From Gammaproteobacteria bacterium 45_16_T64 (lineage in GTDB: Bacteria; Pseudomonadota; Gammaproteobacteria; Pseudomonadales; Ketobacteraceae): a DNA stretch of 64,000 nt. Below, one piece after another: positions 55,695 to 64,000 of the stretch. Under the pieces are notes generated by a model. The model saw only the letters and a program-made list of their open reading frames with translations, searched no databases and was not told the origin of the DNA. Positions within the stretch are counted from its first letter, which is position 1; every line of letters begins with the position of its first letter. Location of the stretch: assembly GCA_002162955.1 (NCBI GenBank), contig MABD01000057.1, positions 1 through 64,000 on the forward strand, written 5' to 3'. A program made the translations under genes and the position numbers.

Positions 55695-57314
55695 ATGAAT
55701 TTAACGCGCTTTAACATTTTAGTGCCAATCTTACTTGCCACGCTGTCTAGCCTAAGCGGCTGCAAGAATTTCCCGCTGTACGGGAATGCCGATGAAACGC
55801 ACACAGAAACACCCAACACACTTATTAGTGAAACCCTTAACGCAAGCAAATCCGTAATAGTTGAGCCAATTCTGCCCCCACCAACAGAGACACCTTCCGT
55901 AAGTTCGTTAGAAGCCGTCACTTTTTGGGAAGACCTCACCGCTGAATTCCAACTAGATTTAACCATTGAAAACAAACGATTGCTAACGCAACGGAAATGG
56001 TATGCCGCTCATCCGGCTTACATTAAACGAGTCGTTAACCGATCACGTCCTTATATTTATTACATTTATCAACAAGCGAAACAACGAGGCATTCCCGCAG
56101 AACTGGTATTATTACCTATCGTCGAAAGTGCATTCGACCCTTTCGCGTATTCACACGGAAGAGCATCTGGAATTTGGCAATTCATTCCTGGAACGGCTAA
56201 GGCCTATGGTCTAAAACAAACGTGGTGGTACGATGGACGTAGAGATGTAAAAGCGTCTACCGATGCTGCATTTGAATACCTTACCAGGCTTAACAAGCAA
56301 TTTGACGGGGACTGGTTGCTCGCCCTTGCCGCGTACAACTCTGGCGGGGGAACAGTAAGGAAAGCGGTAAGGTACAATAAGAAAAGGGGCCTAGCTACTG
56401 ACTTTTGGTCTCTAAAGCTACCAAAGGAAACCCAAGCCTACGTACCTAAACTGCTGGCCATATCTCAGATCTTTAATGACCCAAGCACCTATAATATCAC
56501 CCTGCCCGAAATCAAGAACCAAGCAGTTGTAGCAGTGGTAGACACTGAGTCTCAAATCGACATTGCTCAAGCCGCCTTGCTTGCGGACATGTCAATTGAG
56601 AGCATGTACACGCATAACCCAGGCTTTAATCGATGGGCTACCGACCCGGACGGCCCCCATCAACTTTTGGTACCGATTGAAAAGGCCAATAACTTCGCGG
56701 TCGCCCTTGCCTCTTTACCAAAACAAGAACGGGTTTCTTGGTCTCGCTATAAAATAAAATCAGGCGACAGTTTGATTCTAATAGCAAAACGCAATAGAAC
56801 GACACCCGCACTACTTAAAGATATCAACCACCTCAAAAGCAATCGAATTATCGCCGGCAAAACACTACTCATACCCTCCGCTGCTCAACACAACAACGCA
56901 TACAAACTTTCTCTTGAGCAGCGAATGAAAGCTAAAGCTTCAAGGAAAATCAAAGGAAAGCGTAAAGAGCACCACTACGTGCAGCCAGGAGAAAGCTTTT
57001 GGAAAATCGCCAAACAATACAACGTAAATACACGCAGCTTGGCAAAGTGGAATGGCATGGCTCCAACAGACCCTCTGATCACAGGGAAAAAGCTCACTCT
57101 TTGGGTTGCACAAAGCAACATGGTTGCAGCGCAACGAGGACAAATCCGCAAAGTTAATTACAAAGCAAGAAACGGCGACTCCTACGCCCGAATCGCAGAC
57201 AAATTCAATGTTTCAGTAAAACAAATCCAACGCTGGAATAAAATTAACCTTGCGCGATACCTCCAGCCAGGTGAGTTACTAACATTATACGTTGATATTA
57301 CAAACGCTCCCTAA
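55695..57314 (+). CDS. mltD: Membrane-bound lytic murein transglycosylase D
   Basis: MltD cleaves peptidoglycan with formation of 1,6-anhydromuramic acid. The 539-residue protein is an outer-membrane lipoprotein (lipobox LSGC, Cys near 23). The SLT domain carries the catalytic Glu144 in PIVESAFDPFAYSHG, followed by SGIWQFIPGTAKAYGL and LALAAYNSGGG. Three LysM domains follow, at about 352-395 (YKIKSGDSLILIAKR), 430-475 (HYVQPGESFWKIAKQY) and 488-535 (YKARNGDSYARIADKF). LysM number varies in the family (two in E. coli). It lies 43 bases after gloB and converges on the HDOD gene with 9 bases between. Confidence 0.96.
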   Translation: MNLTRFNILVPILLATLSSLSGCKNFPLYGNADETHTETPNTLISETLNASKSVIVEPILPPPTETPSVSSLEAVTFWEDLTAEFQLDLTIENKRLLTQRKWYAAHPAYIKRVVNRSRPYIYYIYQQAKQRGIPAELVLLPIVESAFDPFAYSHGRASGIWQFIPGTAKAYGLKQTWWYDGRRDVKASTDAAFEYLTRLNKQFDGDWLLALAAYNSGGGTVRKAVRYNKKRGLATDFWSLKLPKETQAYVPKLLAISQIFNDPSTYNITLPEIKNQAVVAVVDTESQIDIAQAALLADMSIESMYTHNPGFNRWATDPDGPHQLLVPIEKANNFAVALASLPKQERVSWSRYKIKSGDSLILIAKRNRTTPALLKDINHLKSNRIIAGKTLLIPSAAQHNNAYKLSLEQRMKAKASRKIKGKRKEHHYVQPGESFWKIAKQYNVNTRSLAKWNGMAPTDPLITGKKLTLWVAQSNMVAAQRGQIRKVNYKARNGDSYARIADKFNVSVKQIQRWNKINLARYLQPGELLTLYVDITNAP

Positions 57315-57323
57315 ATGGGGGGG

Positions 57324-58994
57324 CTACTCTTTCATCATCGACAATGCGATACTTGCCTGCTGCGCCAGCATACTGAAATTAATAAACTGCTGATCCGTTA
57401 AAGGCATAGATGAATTACGTTGGTCCCCGTAGAACACGCCGATAGGTTTTCGAGAAACCACAATGGGTGCGATGAAAAAACCTCCCTGCCCTAACGTATC
57501 AACAATGGGATTGGTGATGAGATATTCCTTTCCCGGCGTTTTCTCGTTACCTATCCACAGCGGCTGAGCTTGCCCTAACGCATAAGAAAATGCATTTTCC
57601 GTATCCACCTTAAAGGAAAAGCCATTCTTAAACTGTTCACTTACCTCACCATCAAACAATTTAGCCGTTAGTGTTTTTCGATCCTTGGCCAATAACGCCA
57701 TCGACACCCGCTCTAGACCTAAAGCACTATGCATTGCCTCTAGGATTAACACGAACATTTGATTTACATTTACTTTTTTGCCGGCGAGCATATCGCCAAT
57801 TTTATGCATGTACTCTAAGTGCAGTGTGGAATCAACCTTATCAGCAACTGGAGCTGCCACAACTCCAGTCTCAGCAACCACCACAGGCTTGCCTATTATT
57901 TCTTGTGCCGGCTGCTGGCGCTCCTTCTTTAACGCAGCCTCCTCGGCTTGTTTATTTAGCTTTTCCATTGAAGGTAGTGGCACTTTGCGCAATGCGGCAT
58001 CGATCATTTCAGGGGTAATATCAAGCTCCACCATTACTTTTTTGGGTAATTCTGCCTGCTCAGGTTGCTCCTCAAAAGTAATGATGTTCAATCTCGCAGC
58101 CGTATCCACTGTATAATTTGACGGAGGTATTAGATGCTTGACCGCATCAGCTCCATAATGCGAAGCGACATCTCTAGCGTAATCTGCAACTTGTTTAGCC
58201 TGCTCAAGTGCGTCTTCGGGTTTCAAACCGGCAAAATCTGCAATTCTATCGACAACTTCTATAACTGGCTCGGAGTCCCAGCCCAAACCAGCCACTTGGC
58301 TCAGTTCCTCTCCTAACAATACAGCCTCAACAGGGCGGCTAATGTTTTTTGGGGGCCTCACCGCCTGACGCATCATGTCGCTTAAACACCAACTATTTGC
58401 TAAACCGAGTGTAAGATCCTGAAACGAAAACCCGAGCACCTCCTTAGCGGCCTGATCTGGAGACAACCCTTTTTTTGAGATTAAGTAGTCAAGCTTCCTA
58501 CTCAGGTCATCATCTCTTGATAAAACAGACATTTCACCCAAATGGTGTAGCAAGCTCGAGATAAAGATCTCTTCGCGAACACCAGATTTAACTTTATGGA
58601 TCATTCCTCTTGCTTGCATTGCAGCATGAAACGATTTTGCCATCACATTTTTGAGATGCTGGGTCGGAGACTTCTTTAGCATCTCATCGAGTATTTTCAT
58701 TGAGACACAAATATCACGAATGGTGGTGAATCCCATCAACACAATGGCTCTGGTTATCGTATTAACCTGGCCAGTGAGTCCACGATAAATAACACTGTTC
58801 GCAACTTGAAGCACCCTTGTTGTTAGCGTCGGGTCTTTCAATACTTGTTCGGTAAGTTGAGACACACGAGAATCTTCGGCCGAGGTAAGTTGCCCCATCT
58901 TGTGCACTGTTGTCGCTAGTGCGGGCATACTTTTTTTACTCAACGAATCGATAAAATGATCAATGTTCTCTGTTTGAACTTCGTCCTCAGCCAT
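57324..58994 (-). CDS. HDOD domain protein with C-terminal GAF-like domain
   Basis: About 556 residues, cytosolic. The HDOD domain (about 10-215) shows MPALATTVHKM, DPTLTTRVLQVANSV, ITRAIVLMGFTTIRDICVS and SLLHHLGEM. It lacks the full HD phosphohydrolase set, as usual for HDOD proteins that act in signalling scaffolds. After a linker (about 320-390, Glu/Ala-rich) comes a GAF-like domain (about 395-550: MFVLILEAMHSALGLERVSM, GFFIAPIVVSRKPIGVFYGD). A small-molecule or nucleotide ligand is likely but unknown. The open frame starts with TTG at 59000; I chose ATG 58994. The next upstream gene is divergent (SBP), so it is monocistronic. Confidence 0.88.
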   Translation of the reverse strand: MAEDEVQTENIDHFIDSLSKKSMPALATTVHKMGQLTSAEDSRVSQLTEQVLKDPTLTTRVLQVANSVIYRGLTGQVNTITRAIVLMGFTTIRDICVSMKILDEMLKKSPTQHLKNVMAKSFHAAMQARGMIHKVKSGVREEIFISSLLHHLGEMSVLSRDDDLSRKLDYLISKKGLSPDQAAKEVLGFSFQDLTLGLANSWCLSDMMRQAVRPPKNISRPVEAVLLGEELSQVAGLGWDSEPVIEVVDRIADFAGLKPEDALEQAKQVADYARDVASHYGADAVKHLIPPSNYTVDTAARLNIITFEEQPEQAELPKKVMVELDITPEMIDAALRKVPLPSMEKLNKQAEEAALKKERQQPAQEIIGKPVVVAETGVVAAPVADKVDSTLHLEYMHKIGDMLAGKKVNVNQMFVLILEAMHSALGLERVSMALLAKDRKTLTAKLFDGEVSEQFKNGFSFKVDTENAFSYALGQAQPLWIGNEKTPGKEYLITNPIVDTLGQGGFFIAPIVVSRKPIGVFYGDQRNSSMPLTDQQFINFSMLAQQASIALSMMKE

Positions 58995-59242
58995 CAACAA
59001 CCTACATTCCCTCTGTACTGCCTAATAGAATCACAAAACCTGACATTGCTATTAAAGATTAGTACAGTTTTCAAGGGTTTGCTTCCCCATAGAGCGAACT
59101 AATTGGCACGCTAGGCGTCTATAGAACTGGCTTTAATAATTAGTATGGGGTAGATTTAGACCTCGGAACCCATTCATTTTCCTATAAAAACCCTATAAAT
59201 CAGACAGATAGTAAAGCGACCACGACGGACACCTAAATTTTG

Positions 59243-61090
59243 ATGACCACAACGAGATCCTTTGTTATCCATCTACTGGTATTTCTGTCCAGCAGCACGG
59301 TATTCGCCGGTGCAGAGCCAGCCCCAACCCTAATAAAAGCCTCACACTTAAGCTTATACGAGACCACTGGTGGGACTCCCTCAGCTCCGACAATTCTCCC
59401 TGCAGTGCCCAAAGGGGGCAGCCTTGTGTTGCCAGGGTTTGGTACGTTCGATACGCTAAATCCTTACCTACTTAAGGGAATTAGTCCTATCAATAGTTCA
59501 GGGATGGGAATGTATGGTTTTAGCGAGCTAAATGAGCCACTTATGGTGGGAACCGGTGGTTACCTACCGTCGGGAAACGAAATTCAGACAGCATATTGCC
59601 TTATATGTAGCACGATAGAATATACAAAAGACCTGTCTTCAATACGCTTTAATATTCGAACCGATGCAAAATTCCATGACGGTTCATCCATTACCGCAAT
59701 GGACGTTGAGCATAGCTTGACTTTACTTCGTTCAGATCTCGCACACCCCAGATACGCCGATGTTTATCGTAATGTCACAGAGGTCCAAGTCATTGATCCG
59801 CACTCTATTCGTTTTAGCTTATCTGGCGAAAACCGCAAAAGTCTAATGTTGCGGCTCGGAGAGCTGCCTGTCATGTCGAAGACACATTGGACAACCCATT
59901 CATTTGACGATGCCTCAACAACTCCTCCAATGCTGAGTGGGCCATACCAAGTGGGCAAATTTACGCTCGGCAGTTTCATCGAGTTCACCCTTAAAAAAGA
60001 TCACTGGGCAAAAGACCACCCGCTCTATCAAGGCCAGTTTAATTTCAACACCGTTCGCATGGATTTCTTTAAAGATCAAACCATCGCCTTCGAGGCTTTT
60101 AAGGCTGGAGTCGTAGACGTATATTACGAGTACACATCTAAGAACTGGGCGACTGCCTACGACTTCCCCGCCATTCAGCAAGGCAAAATAACAAAAGAAG
60201 AAATCACCCACCAAATTCCCAGTGGAACCCAGGCCTTCTTCTTTAACCTTAGAAAAACAAAATTTAGCGATATCCGAGTACGAAAGGCCCTCAGCTTGCT
60301 TTTTGATTTTGAATGGACCAATAAAACGCTATTTTCCAATGCTTACAAACGCTCTAACACTTACTACCCTAACTCCCCCTTTGAAGCGACAGGCCTGCCT
60401 GCACCTGAAGAGCTAAGCATACTATTGCCACTAAAAGATTCATTACCCGAAGAGCTATTTGAAAAACCTTTCACCTCACCTATCACAAAGGCTAACGGAA
60501 ACATCCGCACCCAGCTTCGTCACGCCATTAGCCTTTTAAAACAAGCGGGCTGGGTACTCTCCAACCAAAAACTGGTTCATGAATTAACCAGAGAGCCATT
60601 TGAGATTGAATTTCTTATTAATCAACCTGGCTTTACGAGAGTCATCAACCCCTTTATAAAGAACCTGACTAAAGCAGGAATCACTGCTACAGCCAGGGTC
60701 ATAGATCGATCTCAATACAAAGTAAGATTAGATGAAAAAGATTTTGATGTAATCACCTTTGTTTATCCACAAACCCTCTCCCCAAATTACGAGCAGCGGC
60801 TATACTTTCATTCGTCTCAGGCAAACCTACGAGGGTCTCGAAATTTTGCTGGAATCGAAAACCCGACAATCGATGCACTTATCGACAATCTACTATCTGC
60901 GATCGATCGGCCATCATTAACCGCCGCGACAAAAAGCTTGGATCGTGCATTGCTATGGAGCTACTATACGATCCCCCATTGGCACCTAAATTACCATCGC
61001 ATTGCATATTGGAATAAGTTACATAAACCTAACGACCAACCTAACTATACGCTAGGTTTTACACGCTGGTGGCACTCCCCCACCCCATAA
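59243..61090 (+). CDS. YejA-like extracellular solute-binding protein (family 5), first copy
   Basis: A 615-residue periplasmic binding protein for an oligopeptide-type ABC transporter. A signal peptide (residues 1-24, SFVIHLLVFLSSSTVFAGA) precedes the fold. YejA-branch blocks are LVLPGFGTFDTLNPYLLKG, FNIRTDAKFHDGSSITAMDV, ALSLLFDFEWTNKTLF, YYPNSPFEATGLPAPEEL and ending LNYHRIAYWNKLHKP. A TTG one codon upstream is the open-frame start; ATG 59243 is preferred. It is followed by a second binding protein after 22 bases. The two copies share the layout (for example FDFEWTNK) but differ widely elsewhere, so they may bind different ligands. By analogy to YejABEF, ligands may be peptides such as microcin C or host defence peptides. 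Confidence 0.9.
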   Translation: MTTTRSFVIHLLVFLSSSTVFAGAEPAPTLIKASHLSLYETTGGTPSAPTILPAVPKGGSLVLPGFGTFDTLNPYLLKGISPINSSGMGMYGFSELNEPLMVGTGGYLPSGNEIQTAYCLICSTIEYTKDLSSIRFNIRTDAKFHDGSSITAMDVEHSLTLLRSDLAHPRYADVYRNVTEVQVIDPHSIRFSLSGENRKSLMLRLGELPVMSKTHWTTHSFDDASTTPPMLSGPYQVGKFTLGSFIEFTLKKDHWAKDHPLYQGQFNFNTVRMDFFKDQTIAFEAFKAGVVDVYYEYTSKNWATAYDFPAIQQGKITKEEITHQIPSGTQAFFFNLRKTKFSDIRVRKALSLLFDFEWTNKTLFSNAYKRSNTYYPNSPFEATGLPAPEELSILLPLKDSLPEELFEKPFTSPITKANGNIRTQLRHAISLLKQAGWVLSNQKLVHELTREPFEIEFLINQPGFTRVINPFIKNLTKAGITATARVIDRSQYKVRLDEKDFDVITFVYPQTLSPNYEQRLYFHSSQANLRGSRNFAGIENPTIDALIDNLLSAIDRPSLTAATKSLDRALLWSYYTIPHWHLNYHRIAYWNKLHKPNDQPNYTLGFTRWWHSPTP

Positions 61091-61112
61091 CAAAGGAACA
61101 CGTTACACATTC

Positions 61113-62945
61113 ATGTTAATTCAACAGAGCACTACTTTGGGTCGTTTTATCGCCACCGTTGCATTTTTCCTCCTATCAATTGATGGTGCGACAGGTAAAA
61201 CAGAAAATCATGCACTCGCAATGCATGGCAAACCGAAATATACCGATGGCTTTACGCATTTTGATTACGTCAACCCCAACGCACCAAAAGGTGGCGGCAT
61301 TACCCGATCTGCCGATGGAACATTCGACACTTTCAATGGGTTTATACCCAAAGGTAAACCTGCCGCAGGTACTGGCTATATTTACGACACGCTTACCGTA
61401 GCATCCCACGACGAACCTTTTACACAATATGGCTTGCTTGCAAAATCGATTGTTGTCCCTAAAACAAAAGACTCTGTCACCTTTATTCTAAATACCGACG
61501 CCAGATTTCACGACGGCACTCCAGTCACCGCTACTGACGTAGAATTCAGTTTCAACGCACTCGTAAAACATGGTCGCCCATTTTATGCCGCCTATTATGC
61601 CGACGTCACCAGCGTTGATGTTGTCGACAACAACACTATCACCTTTCATTTCAGAGATGGCAAAAATCGGGAACTCCCACTTATTCTGGGGCAGCTTGTC
61701 GTATTACCCGCACATTACTGGAAAGGCAAAGAGTTCACGTCTCTCTTATTGGATCCACCGCTGGGTAGCGGCCCATACAAAATAGCCTCTTTTAACCAAG
61801 GAAAAGATGTCACCATATCTCGTGTAGAAGACTATTGGGCAAAAGACCATCCTACTCGAAAGGGTCAATTCAATTACGACAGCATTCGCTTTGAATACTA
61901 TCGCGATAGAACGGTTGCTCTCGAGGCATTCAAGTCAAAATCCATCGACATGATGGAAGAAAATAGCTCGAAACGATGGGCAACTCGATATGTTGGAGAT
62001 GCTTTCGACAATGGAGAGATAATTAAACAAACCATTACGCACGAAAACCCCGCTGGCATGCAGGCCTTTGCCATGAATAGTCGCCGGGAACGCTTTCAAG
62101 ACAGCAGAGTTCGCCAAGCCCTTGGGTTAGTGTTTGACTTTGAGTGGACCAATAAGAACCTTTTCTACGGTGCCTACACACGTTCAACTAGCTATTTTTC
62201 AAACTCTGAACTGGCCTCCGATGGGCTACCTTCAAAAGCAGAATTAGCGTTATTAGAGCCATACCGTGACGACCTTCCTAGCGAGCTATTCACTGAGCCC
62301 TATTCCATCCCCAAAACAAAGGGCAATGGTAAGATCCGCCTTAATCTACGTACTGCAACAAAACTGTTGAAACAAGCAGGCTGGACTCTTCACGAAGGCA
62401 GCTTAGTTAACAAAGACGGATTACCGTTTGAATTTGAGATATTGCTATATCAGGGAGATTTTAAACGCATAGTCTTACCTTACGTTAAAAATCTGGAGAA
62501 GCTGGGCATCACACCAACCATAAAAGTTGTGGATGTTTCCCAATTTATTGAGCGGAGGCGCGAATTTGATTTCGACATGATTATTCAGACATTCGCTCAA
62601 TCTTCGTCTCCGGGGAATGAACAACGAGACTACTGGTACTCCGGTTATGCAAACCACCGCGGCAGCCGTAACATTATAGGCATCAAGGACCCTGTCATCG
62701 ACCAACTTATTGACAACGTCATTGCCGCTGAATCTCGAGATGATCTTATCACGGCCTGTCATGCACTAGATCGCGTTCTACTGTGGGGGCATTATGTTGT
62801 TCCACAATGGCATATTAGTGCGTACCGTGTCGCCTACCGGGATTTTTTCAGACGCCCCGAGACAACACCAAAATACAGCTTGGGGTTTGATACTTGGTGG
62901 GTTGATCAACCAGCGGCGTCCTCAAAAATGCAGGCAAAGAAGTAA
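61113..62945 (+). CDS. yejA: YejA-like extracellular solute-binding protein, second copy
   Basis: A 610-residue periplasmic protein, closest in position to E. coli YejA because it directly precedes yejB (8 bases). The signal peptide ends near residue 28 (LLSIDGATG). The body shows HALAMHGKPKYTDGFTHFDY, FILNTDARFHDGTPVTATDV, VFDFEWTNKNLFYGAYTRS, GLPSKAELALLEPYRDDLPS and LDRVLLWGHYVVPQWHISAY. The last block, with WHISAYRVAYRD, is the family C-terminus. Its ATG has AAAGGA about 15 bases upstream, a long spacing. It is likely in one operon with the first copy and yejB (plus yejEF outside the window). Confidence 0.93.
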   Translation: MLIQQSTTLGRFIATVAFFLLSIDGATGKTENHALAMHGKPKYTDGFTHFDYVNPNAPKGGGITRSADGTFDTFNGFIPKGKPAAGTGYIYDTLTVASHDEPFTQYGLLAKSIVVPKTKDSVTFILNTDARFHDGTPVTATDVEFSFNALVKHGRPFYAAYYADVTSVDVVDNNTITFHFRDGKNRELPLILGQLVVLPAHYWKGKEFTSLLLDPPLGSGPYKIASFNQGKDVTISRVEDYWAKDHPTRKGQFNYDSIRFEYYRDRTVALEAFKSKSIDMMEENSSKRWATRYVGDAFDNGEIIKQTITHENPAGMQAFAMNSRRERFQDSRVRQALGLVFDFEWTNKNLFYGAYTRSTSYFSNSELASDGLPSKAELALLEPYRDDLPSELFTEPYSIPKTKGNGKIRLNLRTATKLLKQAGWTLHEGSLVNKDGLPFEFEILLYQGDFKRIVLPYVKNLEKLGITPTIKVVDVSQFIERRREFDFDMIIQTFAQSSSPGNEQRDYWYSGYANHRGSRNIIGIKDPVIDQLIDNVIAAESRDDLITACHALDRVLLWGHYVVPQWHISAYRVAYRDFFRRPETTPKYSLGFDTWWVDQPAASSKMQAKK

Positions 62946-62953
62946 GATAATCC

Positions 62954-64000
62954 ATGACTGCATATATTATCCGCAGGTTACTGCTCGTTATCCCAACCTT
63001 ACTTGGGATATTAGCCATCAACTTTATTATTATACAGTCTGCTCCTGGCGGACCAGTAGAACAAATGATCGCCAATCTCGAAGGGCTAGAGAGTGGTGCA
63101 TCCAGCCGCTTAGGTAGTCAGTCTGGGTCAGAAGTTCGCGCGTCATCCAATAGCAACTCTTCTTACCAAGGTGCGCAGGGTTTAGACCCGGATCTCATTA
63201 AAAAAATTGAGAAACTCTACGGCTTTGACAAACCTGCCTATCAACGCTTTGGCGAAATGATTGTTAATTATTTCACCTTCGATTTTGGCGACAGTTTTTT
63301 CAGGGATAAGTCAGTCACTGACTTGCTTATCGAGAAGCTACCTGTCTCAATATCACTAGGGTTATGGACAACGCTAATCACCTACTTAGTGTCTATCCCT
63401 TTAGGGATTAAAAAAGCCATCAAACACGGCGAACCCTTCGATGTTTGGAGTAGCTCCATTGTAATTGTCGGTTACGCAATACCTGGATTTTTATTCGCCA
63501 TCTTACTTATCGTGGTACTCGCAGGTGGCAGCTATTTTAATATATTTCCTTTGCGTGGACTTACCTCCACAAACTTTGATTCACTCACCCTGTTCGAACA
63601 AATTAAAGATTATGCTTGGCATATCACGTTACCGGTTATTGCCTCAGTGGTAGGGAGTTTCGCTACCTTAACGATGCTCACCAAAAACGCCTTCCTTGAT
63701 GAAATCGGCAAGCAATACGTTATTACTGCAAAAGCCAAGGGACTCACCGAAAAACAAGCCCTCTATGGCCATGTTTTTCGAAATGCCATGCTCATTATCA
63801 TTGCAGGATTTCCCGCTGCGATCGTCGGGATTTTCTTTACCGGATCACTACTCATCGAAGTGATTTTCTCCCTTGATGGCATTGGCCTGCTCGGTTTTGA
63901 GGCGGTGCTTTCAAGAGACTATCCAGTTATTTTTGGCACACTGTTCATTTTCGCACTTATATCTCTGGTACTTAATATCATTAGTGACATCACTTATACC
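62954..64000 (+). CDS. yejB: ABC transporter permease YejB (3' partial)
   Basis: The inner-membrane permease of the YejABEF peptide-type importer. 349 codons are visible and the frame is open at the right edge. The E. coli protein is about 364 residues, so only around 15 residues are missing. It opens with [20 protein letters not shown], then an APGGPVEQ segment, the periplasmic insert typical of YejB (Ser/Gly-rich, about 40-75), [14 protein letters not shown] and [12 protein letters not shown]. The permease domain has [17 protein letters not shown] and the EAA-like loop [20 protein letters not shown] (cytosolic ATPase contact). The ATG lies 8 bases after yejA. yejE and yejF should follow outside the window. 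Confidence 0.96.
   Translation, partial: MTAYIIRRLLLVIPTLLGILAINFIIIQSAPGGPVEQMIANLEGLESGASSRLGSQSGSEVRASSNSNSSYQGAQGLDPDLIKKIEKLYGFDKPAYQRFGEMIVNYFTFDFGDSFFRDKSVTDLLIEKLPVSISLGLWTTLITYLVSIPLGIKKAIKHGEPFDVWSSSIVIVGYAIPGFLFAILLIVVLAGGSYFNIFPLRGLTSTNFDSLTLFEQIKDYAWHITLPVIASVVGSFATLTMLTKNAFLDEIGKQYVITAKAKGLTEKQALYGHVFRNAMLIIIAGFPAAIVGIFFTGSLLIEVIFSLDGIGLLGFEAVLSRDYPVIFGTLFIFALISLVLNIISDITYT

Noticed and set aside
62794-63117. A 107-codon plus-strand frame across the yejA/yejB junction
   Set aside because: It overlaps both real genes out of frame and has no ribosome-binding site or motif.

Overview
This window is chromosomal DNA from a gammaproteobacterium. The gene families and local gene orders look most like a marine Pseudomonadales/Oceanospirillales-type heterotroph of moderate GC. 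The main reasons are a ThrH-type phosphoserine phosphatase, an Fe-S (APS-type) CysH beside CysB, the fimL-nudC-sohB neighbourhood, the large-type isocitrate lyase and the ppsA/ppsR divergent pair. I cannot name the genus. I saw no rRNA, tRNA, insertion sequence, prophage or CRISPR array; nearly all the sequence is protein-coding.

Layout. 1-1.5 kb: 3' part of aceA (glyoxylate shunt). 1.6-13.2 kb: a small orphan with an ADP-ribosyltransferase-like motif, then a region rich in second-messenger enzymes (7TMR-DISM class III cyclase, GGEEF protein, GGDEF-EAL protein, FHA-linked class III cyclase). Between these lie fatty-acid genes (enoyl-CoA isomerase-like, TesB, aldehyde dehydrogenase) and a lipoprotein. 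13.3-22.7 kb: gluconeogenesis (ppsA/ppsR), folate (pabB), serine/threonine (thrH), sulfate assimilation (cysH, a CKKC thioredoxin-like protein, cysB), a TSUP exporter and a Usp protein. 23-29.1 kb: an envelope/carbohydrate-flavoured accessory block (small secreted protein, sialidase-fold protein, polytopic membrane protein, SSS symporter, LTA-synthase-like sulfatase-fold enzyme). 29.2-36.4 kb: an AddB-like/AddA-like helicase-nuclease operon ending in a cytosolic 5'-nucleotidase. 36.5-45.9 kb: DAHP synthase, nfuA, metH, a MATE exporter, sulfite reductase and its DUF934 partner. 46-53.8 kb: Kef-type antiporter, a leftward group yhdH/sohB/membrane protein/nudC/fimL-like, and dnaQ. 53.9-59 kb: methyltransferase, gloB, mltD, HDOD-GAF protein. 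59.2-64 kb: two tandem YejA-type binding proteins and yejB, which runs off the right edge.

How the genes work together. Several genes belong to sulfur assimilation (cysH, cysB, TSUP, sulfite reductase, DUF934) and its methionine end (metH), but they lie in two blocks more than 20 kb apart. aceA and ppsA/ppsR together suit growth on fatty acids or acetate, as do TesB, the isomerase and the aldehyde dehydrogenase. Three observations deserve most attention. The FHA-linked cyclase carries guanylate-cyclase-like base-recognition residues. The sialidase-fold/membrane protein/symporter/sulfatase-fold block has no obvious published role. The CKKC protein behind cysH may be its dedicated reductant. 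All functional calls come from reading motifs by eye; no database search was run.
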